Source: JAMLIN01 sp041676645 (lineage in GTDB: Bacteria > Pseudomonadota > Gammaproteobacteria > Burkholderiales > Burkholderiaceae_E). From it: a stretch of 12,386 bases of DNA. Positions within the stretch are counted from its first letter, which is position 1, and every line of letters starts with the position of its first letter. Where the stretch lies: the NCBI GenBank assembly GCA_041676645.1, contig JBAYRO010000094.1:1-12386 (forward strand). Direction: 5' to 3'. This document shows, piece by piece, positions 5,852 to 12,386 of this stretch. A program made the translations under genes and the position numbers. The notes below the pieces were generated by a model, which did no database searches, was not told the DNA's origin, and saw nothing but the letters and a program-made list of their open reading frames with translations.

Positions 5852-8044
5852 ATGAGAAGGAAAGCAAGTCACATCACCGTCGCAATGGCCATTCTCTTCG
5901 GCCTGGCCGCCTGCGGCGGCGGCGGATCCGGAGGCAGCCCAGCGGCCGGCGACGGTGATCCGACGCCCGGCGGACCGACGACACCCACGGATCCCGGCGC
6001 GCCCGATCCCGGCACTCCCGACCCTGGAACTCCCGACCCCGGGACCCCCGATCCCGGAGTTCCCACCAAGGCATGGAACGGCTTCCTGAAATCGACCGCG
6101 CAAGGCGCGACGGTCTGCCTCGACGAGAACCGCAACCTCGCCTGCGACGAAGGCGAGTACGCCACCACGGTGGTGCCCGATGGCAGCTACACGCTGAACG
6201 TGCCCGAGGACGCCGAGCCGACCGAGAGCATCCTCGTGGGCCAGTTCGCGGCGGACTCCCTGTATGGGGCGGCCGCTCACAACGACATGGTCCCGCCCGC
6301 GCCGTTCACCCTGGCGACACCGGCGACCGAAACCTCGCAGATGGGAGTGGTGAGCACCCTGGCAGCGATCCGCCTGAAGGATGACCCATCACTCAGCCCC
6401 GAGCAGGCGCTGGCGAACGCACGCAGCGATCTCCAGCTGCCCGCCGACCTCGCCGGCGTGGATCCGGCCGAAGTCGAACGCCTCGAAACCGCCGCCCTGC
6501 CGGCGCTGCGCCAGGCCGCCAACGGAATCTACCTGGCGGCCGGCTCGACCGACCTGGGCGCCGCCACCGCGGCGGCCGGACCGGCACTCGAGACGGTCAT
6601 CGGAAAGTTCATCGACCCGAGCGTCCTGGCGCTGCAGAATCTCATCGGCGAGAAGACCCTGGTCTCGGAGGCCGTCTCCCTGGCGGCGCCGCAGGCCTGC
6701 CATGCCAAGCCGGTCGAGGTCATGCGCATCGATGTCGAGGATCCGACCGATTTCATCTTCGACGAAACCAAGCCCCTCAACGGCAAAGAGCCTTACCGTG
6801 ACGCGACGATTCGCGTTGATGCGGGAGAGGCATACCCCGATGGCTTCGAGGCACTCATCGAGATCCGGGGCCGAGGCAATACCACCTGGAACCATCCAGA
6901 CTACATCAAGAAGCCCTTCCGACTCCGCCTGCCCAAGCCGGGCGGAGAGATCCTCGGCATGCCGGCCGCCCGCAACTGGGTGCTGCTGTCCAACCATTCC
7001 GACAAGTCGGGGTTGCGCAATGCGCTCGCCTTCTGCCTCGGCAAGCAGATGAACCTGCGCTTCGCCCAGCCGACGGAATTCGTCGAGCTGTACCTCAATG
7101 GCGAATACCAGGGTGTCTACCAGTTCACCACCCATACCGAGGCGCATGAGAACCGCGTCGACATCGGTCCGCTCTGGCCGGAGGAAGACGAGTTCACAGC
7201 CAATGCCGGCTACCTGCTGGAGATGGACGCCCGAGCACCGGAGGAAGACGAAGTCTGGTTCGAGAGCGCCGGCGAAGAGGGCAACGCTTTCCGGCCGCAA
7301 CGCCCCTACGCCATCAAGTCCGACACGGTGGACGAGCCGCATGATCCGGCCACGATCGACGCGCAGAACGCGTACCGGATGGCGATCAAGGCCGAAATCG
7401 ATGCAATGGAAGCCGCCTTCAATCATCAGGACCCCGAGCAACGAGTTGCGGCGGCTGCCCCGCTGGTGGACATGGAGGAAATGGTCGACTTCTACCTGAT
7501 CAACGAGCTGATGCGTAACAGCGATGCCTTCTGGTCGAGCACCTACCTGCACCGCCCGAGCAACGGCAAGATCATGTTCGGTCCGCTCTGGGACTTCGAC
7601 CTGTCGGCCGGCAACGATGACAGCGCCGAAAACCCGAGTGCCATACGCTGGTGCCCGCAGGGCTGGTTCGTGCGCTGGGTGAGCAGCGACTATGTCGAGC
7701 CGATGCTCCTTGACCCGGAGTTCCAGGAGCTCTTGCTGACGCGCTGGGCCTACATGGAAAGCCGGCTTCCCGCGCTCTGGAGCTACATCGACCAGGCCAG
7801 CGCCAACATGGAGGAAGCGCAGGGGCGCAACTTCACGATCGGCAAGGGGGATCTCACCCAGACCGTGTGGCCGAACTACACCGTCTTCCCCACCTACGGG
7901 CAGGAGGTTGACTATCTCAAGCAGTGGCTCCAGGCGCGGGCAGCCTGGATCGGCGATCGGATCGACTCGCCCGACACGGGGACTCCGGGTTGCGCTGCCT
8001 GGGCAGCGGACCCCCGCTGGGCTCCCTACATCGTCGCCGAGTAA
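5852..8044 (+). CDS. CotH kinase-like domain lipoprotein with Pro-rich repeat linker
   Basis: The 730-residue product starts with a lipoprotein signal peptide (MRRK, hydrophobic core, lipobox LAAC with lipidated Cys21); Gly at +2 fits outer-membrane sorting. A Gly/Pro/Thr linker follows with five DPGxP repeats (47-71). Residues about 75-125 hold a CLDENRNLACDEGE motif and PDGSYTL, like the calcium-binding-type DxNxNxxxDxGE modules of many proteobacterial lipoproteins, then an Ala-rich helical stretch to about 290. The C-terminal half is a CotH domain: RGRGNTTW (339-346), KKPFRLRL (353-360), SDKSGLRNALA, FVELYLNGEYQGVYQFT, GYLLEMD, ELMRNSDAFW (552-561) and GPLWDFDL (577-584) with paired Asp581/Asp583, the expected metal-binding residues. 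Spore-coat CotH is an atypical protein kinase; here it would act outside the cytoplasm on unknown substrates. The gene stands alone behind a 250-bp upstream region and ends at a strong hairpin. Family call firm, kinase activity inferred. Confidence 0.9.
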   Translation: MRRKASHITVAMAILFGLAACGGGGSGGSPAAGDGDPTPGGPTTPTDPGAPDPGTPDPGTPDPGTPDPGVPTKAWNGFLKSTAQGATVCLDENRNLACDEGEYATTVVPDGSYTLNVPEDAEPTESILVGQFAADSLYGAAAHNDMVPPAPFTLATPATETSQMGVVSTLAAIRLKDDPSLSPEQALANARSDLQLPADLAGVDPAEVERLETAALPALRQAANGIYLAAGSTDLGAATAAAGPALETVIGKFIDPSVLALQNLIGEKTLVSEAVSLAAPQACHAKPVEVMRIDVEDPTDFIFDETKPLNGKEPYRDATIRVDAGEAYPDGFEALIEIRGRGNTTWNHPDYIKKPFRLRLPKPGGEILGMPAARNWVLLSNHSDKSGLRNALAFCLGKQMNLRFAQPTEFVELYLNGEYQGVYQFTTHTEAHENRVDIGPLWPEEDEFTANAGYLLEMDARAPEEDEVWFESAGEEGNAFRPQRPYAIKSDTVDEPHDPATIDAQNAYRMAIKAEIDAMEAAFNHQDPEQRVAAAAPLVDMEEMVDFYLINELMRNSDAFWSSTYLHRPSNGKIMFGPLWDFDLSAGNDDSAENPSAIRWCPQGWFVRWVSSDYVEPMLLDPEFQELLLTRWAYMESRLPALWSYIDQASANMEEAQGRNFTIGKGDLTQTVWPNYTVFPTYGQEVDYLKQWLQARAAWIGDRIDSPDTGTPGCAAWAADPRWAPYIVAE
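5990..6064 (+). repeat. Five tandem 15-bp units encoding DPGxP repeats
   Basis: Five 15-bp units in frame encode DPGAP, three DPGTP and DPGVP (residues 47-71 of the CotH-like lipoprotein). Units share GAyCCyGG...CCC but differ at third positions, so the array is diverged rather than freshly copied. It makes an extended Pro-rich spacer between the lipid anchor and the folded part. Confidence 0.9.
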
Positions 8045-8055
8045 GCGTCCGGCAT

Positions 8056-8090
8056 GCGCTGTTGCCCTCCAGCCGAAGGGGCAACAGCGC
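8056..8090. terminator. Perfect 12-bp hairpin between convergent genes (likely terminator of the CotH-like gene)
   Basis: GCGCTGTTGCCC (8056-8067) pairs perfectly with GGGCAACAGCGC (8079-8090) across an 11-nt loop, starting 12 bp after the plus-strand stop. The downstream tract CTGCAACTTCCCTTC is only moderately T-rich, so it is not a textbook intrinsic terminator, but position between convergent genes supports that role. Confidence 0.65.
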
Positions 8091-8106
8091 CTGCAACTTC
8101 CCTTCA

Positions 8107-8134
8107 GCGCTACCCGTCACCCGGCGGGTAGCGC
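8107..8134. terminator. 10-bp hairpin overlapping the 3' end of the ketopantoate reductase gene
   Basis: GCGCTACCCG (8107-8116) pairs perfectly with CGGGTAGCGC (8125-8134) around an 8-nt loop. On the minus strand the first arm lies in the last codons of the panE-like gene and the loop contains its TGA (8119-8117). There is no T-run in either direction, so it may protect the 3' end or assist termination rather than terminate alone. Confidence 0.5.
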
Positions 8135-9016
8135 ATCGTCCTTTGCCCTGACCAGGGCGTGCAGCACCCGGTTCACGGGCGTTGCGATCCCCAGCCGCTC
8201 ACCCTCGCGCAGCACATAGCCATTGATGAAGTCGATCTCGCTGCGGCGTCCACGGGCAACATCCTGCGCAGTGCTCGAGCGTTGCGCCGGCATGGTGTCG
8301 GCAATCGCCAGGGTGTCCGCCAAGATGCTCCCGGGCAGTGTCGCGCCGCTGGCCTTGCATACCGCCTGGCATTCGCCGATGACGTCCGTCATGATCTCGC
8401 GGAAGCCGGGCCTTGCCAGCAGTTCCCCATAGGGCAGTTGCGTCAGTGCGGACAGGGCATTGTAGGCGCAGTTGACCGTCAGCTTGGCCCACAGCGCATC
8501 CTGGACGCTTGCGGTGACGCGCGTCTTCACGCCGGCTTCGCTCAGCAGGCGCGCGGCTTCCTCGCTGCCGGCCGACGGGCCGATGACGAGTTCTCCCCGG
8601 CCATGGTGGACGACATGCCCCGGCCCGCCCATCTCGGTGGCGACGTAGACCACGGCGGGCACCGCCTCGCGCCCGAGCACCGCGGTCAGTCGCTCGGCGT
8701 TGCCCACGCCGTTCTGCAGGCAGAGCACGGTGGGATCGGCCGCGAGATGGGGTTTCATCGCGGCGCCGGCCGATTCGGTATCGCCGGACTTCACGCAGAA
8801 GAGCACCAGGCCCGCACCGGTGATCGCCTGCGCGGAATCACTGGCCGACAGAGGTAGGAAGCCGTCGAAATCCTTCGACTGCAGGCGCAGTCCGCGTTCA
8901 TTGACGGCTTCGACCAGGGCGGGCCGCCCGATCAGGACGACTTCATGACCGGCCTGGTGCAGCCGGGCGCCGTAGTAGCACCCCACTGCGCCAGCTCCCA
9001 TTACAGCAATCTTCAT
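8117..9016 (-). CDS. panE: 2-dehydropantoate 2-reductase (ketopantoate reductase, PanE/ApbA family)
   Basis: The 299-residue product reduces ketopantoate to pantoate with NADPH, a step towards pantothenate and coenzyme A in the cytoplasm. The NADPH-binding GAGAVG is at residues 7-12. All the active-site positions known from E. coli PanE have counterparts with matching spacing: Lys76 (VKSGDT), Asn102 (LQNGVGN), catalytic Lys178 (WAKL), Asn182 and Asn186 (TVNCAYN), Ser248 and Glu260 (SSTAQDVARGRRSEIDFINGYV). Length is normal. ATG 9016 has GGAG 6 nt upstream. It is the last gene of a three-gene minus-strand operon, 18 bp after the second SDR gene. PanE-family paralogues acting on other 2-oxo acids exist, and no other pantothenate gene is in view, but the complete residue set favours true PanE activity. 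Confidence 0.9.
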   Translation of the reverse strand: MKIAVMGAGAVGCYYGARLHQAGHEVVLIGRPALVEAVNERGLRLQSKDFDGFLPLSASDSAQAITGAGLVLFCVKSGDTESAGAAMKPHLAADPTVLCLQNGVGNAERLTAVLGREAVPAVVYVATEMGGPGHVVHHGRGELVIGPSAGSEEAARLLSEAGVKTRVTASVQDALWAKLTVNCAYNALSALTQLPYGELLARPGFREIMTDVIGECQAVCKASGATLPGSILADTLAIADTMPAQRSSTAQDVARGRRSEIDFINGYVLREGERLGIATPVNRVLHALVRAKDDALPAG

Positions 9017-9034
9017 GACATCTCCACAGAATGA

Positions 9035-9682
9035 TCAGTGATCGGCCAGGCGCGCGGAGCCCACGACATGGATGCCGGGCTGCGGTTCGATGGCCGCCTC
9101 GAGCAATGCCTGGGCGATTCGCGGCGCCGGGTTGATGCGCCAGCGCTTCGGCAGCAGCGGACCCGCGCGTGCGAGCGCCAGCGCCGCCAGCCGCTCGCCG
9201 CGGCGGAATTCCTCGCGCTCGCCGCCGATCAGGCCCGGGCGCACGAAGCTGAGCGAGGCAAAGCCTTCGGCCGTGAGCGCCTGCTCCAGTTCCCCCTTGA
9301 CCCGGTTGTAGAAGAAGCGCGAACCGGCGTCCGCGCCCATGGCGGAGTTCAGCACATAGGTGGGCGTGTCGTGCGCATGCGCGAGCCGTGCCACGGCCAG
9401 CGGATAGTCGTGATCGACCCGTCGAAACGCATCGCGCGAACCCGCCGTGCGCATCGTGGTCCCGAGGGTGCAGATGACGGCATCGGCGCGCCACCACTCG
9501 GCCTGCTCGGGAAGGCGATCGAAATCCACCAGCGGCGCCGACAGTTTCGGATGGCCGCGCAAGGTGCGGCGGGTGGGCGCCACGACCGCGCGGACCCTGG
9601 GATCGGCCAGCGCCCGCTCCAGGACATGGCTGCCCACCAGGCCCGTGGCGCCGACCAGGAGCAGCTTCACCGTGTCCGCCAT
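9035..9682 (-). CDS. NAD(P)H-binding atypical short-chain dehydrogenase (HTATIP2/YwnB-like)
   Basis: A 215-residue single-domain Rossmann protein with GATGLVG (11-17) for the dinucleotide, CTLGTTMRTAGS (71-82), and a Tyr125-x3-Lys129 pair in FFYNRVKGELE, followed by FVRPGLIGGEREEFRRGE (147-164). This pattern marks a family of small cytoplasmic oxidoreductases related to human TIP30/HTATIP2 with no firmly assigned substrate. ATG 9682 (MADTVKLLLVGATG) was chosen because the Rossmann strand begins there; an upstream in-frame ATG at 9742 would overlap the preceding gene by 47 bp and add unconserved residues. The ribosome site is weak. It lies 13 bp after the SDR_a5-like gene and 18 bp before panE, so the three are surely cotranscribed. 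Confidence 0.85.
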   Translation of the reverse strand: MADTVKLLLVGATGLVGSHVLERALADPRVRAVVAPTRRTLRGHPKLSAPLVDFDRLPEQAEWWRADAVICTLGTTMRTAGSRDAFRRVDHDYPLAVARLAHAHDTPTYVLNSAMGADAGSRFFYNRVKGELEQALTAEGFASLSFVRPGLIGGEREEFRRGERLAALALARAGPLLPKRWRINPAPRIAQALLEAAIEPQPGIHVVGSARLADH

Positions 9683-9695
9683 GGTCGGCTCGGGA

Positions 9696-10358
9696 TCAGG
9701 CGTGGGCAAGCCGCTGCACCGACTCGCCCACCGGTACATCACCCCGGGTCAGCTCAACGATGATCCGGTTCACCGCGGGCCGTTCGACGAGTTCGACGAG
9801 CGTGGCGGCGACATCGTCGCGCGTCACTTCGCCGTAGGGAATGGCCAGGCCGGTGCGCACCCGGCCGCTGCCGGGATCGTCGCGCAGCGTGCCCGGGCGC
9901 AGGATGACCCAGTCGAGATCGGTCTCGGCCAGGTGCACGTCGGCGAGCTTCTTCACCGCCATGTAGTTCTCGAACGTGGATGATGCGGCGGGCTTGCCGC
10001 GACCGGCTTCAGGAAACGCCGATACCAGCAGGAAGCGCCGGATGCCGGCCTGCCGGGCGGCGGCAACCGCGAGCTCGAGGCCGCGGCCATCGATCGCATT
10101 GGTCATCTCCGGCCCACCCTTGCCGCCGGCGCCGGCCGAGAACACCACCACGTCGCTGCCGGCCATCAGTGCGGCCAGCCCGTCGACATCGAGCTCGAGC
10201 AGGTTGCCGGCCACCGGCGTGGCGCCCAGCGCCCGCAATTCGACGGCCTGCTCGGGATGGCGATGCAATGCGCGGGGCTCATGGCCGCGCGATGCCAGTT
10301 GGCCTGCGAGGCGGCGGCCGACCTTGCCCGCGCCACCGACGATGAAGATCTTGCTCAT
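9696..10358 (-). CDS. SDR_a5-like NAD(P)-binding oxidoreductase (YhfK/NmrA-type atypical SDR)
   Basis: A 220-residue Rossmann protein: MSKIFIVGGAGKVGRRLA carries the GGxGxxG-type nucleotide motif (8-14), VFSAGAGGKGG (72-82) follows the fourth strand, LVSAF holds Ser113, and Tyr132-x3-Lys136 (YMAVKKLAD) completes the usual SDR pair. WVILRPGTL (150-158) and EVTRDDVAATL (177-187) are typical of the YhfK/SDR_a5 group of small NAD(P)-dependent oxidoreductases or flavin-reductase-like proteins; substrates are mostly unknown. Two start codons stand 6 nt apart; ATG 10358 is preferred because AAGAGG lies exactly 6 nt upstream, whereas the outer ATG 10364 would touch the ribosome site. It is the first gene of the operon and is divergent from the YdeP-type gene. 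Confidence 0.87.
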   Translation of the reverse strand: MSKIFIVGGAGKVGRRLAGQLASRGHEPRALHRHPEQAVELRALGATPVAGNLLELDVDGLAALMAGSDVVVFSAGAGGKGGPEMTNAIDGRGLELAVAAARQAGIRRFLLVSAFPEAGRGKPAASSTFENYMAVKKLADVHLAETDLDWVILRPGTLRDDPGSGRVRTGLAIPYGEVTRDDVAATLVELVERPAVNRIIVELTRGDVPVGESVQRLAHA

Positions 10359-10364
10359 GGACAT

Positions 10365-10370
10365 CCTCTT
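10365..10370 (-). promoter_or_regulatory. Ribosome binding site deciding the SDR_a5-like start
   Basis: On the minus strand AAGAGG is followed by ATGTCC and then ATG. Six-base spacing favours the inner ATG (10358) over the outer ATG (10364), which has zero spacing. Confidence 0.65.
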
Positions 10371-10387
10371 TCGCGATCAGGAAGGGC

Positions 10388-10403
10388 GCAGGGCAAGCCC
10401 TGC
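10388..10403. promoter_or_regulatory. 16-bp palindrome, candidate operator in the divergent SDR operon / YdeP promoter region
   Basis: GCAGGGC-AA-GCCCTGC is a perfect palindrome with 7-bp arms, 30 bp from the minus-strand SDR start and next to the candidate plus-strand -35. A third copy of the half-site GCAGGGC lies at 10417-10423, just before the candidate -10. Operator function is inferred from position. Confidence 0.4.
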
Positions 10404-10429
10404 CATGGATGCGGGTGCAGGGCTATGAT
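10400..10429 (+). promoter_or_regulatory. Candidate sigma-70-type promoter of the YdeP-type gene
   Basis: CTGCCA (10400-10405, four of six matches to TTGACA) and TATGAT (10424-10429, five of six matches to TATAAT) are spaced by 18 bp. Initiation would fall near 10436, giving a leader of about 24 nt. The -35 overlaps the end of the palindrome. Confidence 0.45.
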
Positions 10430-10459
10430 AGGTCGCAAGCAACCAGGCACGCCCATCGC

Positions 10460-12386
<1,927 letters not shown>

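Noticed and set aside
9683..9742. Upstream ATG at 9742 as the start of the second SDR protein.
   Set aside because: It overlaps the preceding gene and adds residues with no relation to the Rossmann fold that begins at MADTVKLLLVGATG.

Overview
The window is 12.4 kb of GC-rich DNA (roughly two-thirds G+C by eye), densely coded on both strands, with families typical of Proteobacteria. A beta- or gammaproteobacterium fits best: it carries a Pat/YfiQ-type lysine acetyltransferase, an RluF-type pseudouridine synthase, a FdhF/YdeP-type molybdoenzyme and an outer-membrane-type lipoprotein. Genus cannot be told from the sequence. I see no tRNA, rRNA, CRISPR array, insertion sequence, integrase or phage gene.

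Layout. (1) 1-3694, minus strand: a two-gene operon in which a zinc-dependent class II histone-deacetylase-like enzyme (GTG start) is followed after 4 bp by a very large acyl-CoA synthetase/GNAT fusion that runs off the left edge. Together they look like a protein lysine acetylation/deacetylation pair, reminiscent of acuA/acuC in Bacillus. (2) 3695-3773: a 79-bp divergent intergenic region with a dyad. (3) 3774-5601, plus strand: an RluF-like pseudouridine synthase, then a ten-helix TehA/SLAC1-type transporter. (4) 5602-5851: a 250-bp gap, more AT-rich in its middle, with repeated and palindromic short motifs. (5) 5852-8044, plus strand: a 730-residue lipoprotein with a Pro-rich repeat linker, a DxNxNxxxD-type module and a C-terminal CotH kinase-like domain. 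(6) 8045-8134: two strong hairpins between convergent genes. (7) 8117-10358, minus strand: three Rossmann-fold oxidoreductases in a tight operon (SDR_a5-like, a second atypical SDR, and a ketopantoate reductase with all active-site residues). (8) 10359-10459: a divergent promoter region with a 16-bp palindrome. (9) 10460 to the right edge, plus strand: a YdeP-type molybdopterin oxidoreductase lacking its last part.

The most noteworthy items are the deacetylase/acetyltransferase operon, whose acetyltransferase keeps the phospho-histidine motif of active ADP-forming acyl-CoA synthetases while its CoA-binding front end looks eroded, and the lipid-anchored CotH-like putative kinase with its own likely regulatory region. 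I found no clear evidence for a wholly new multi-gene system; most of the rest is ordinary chromosomal content. Several very long antisense reading frames are high-GC shadows.
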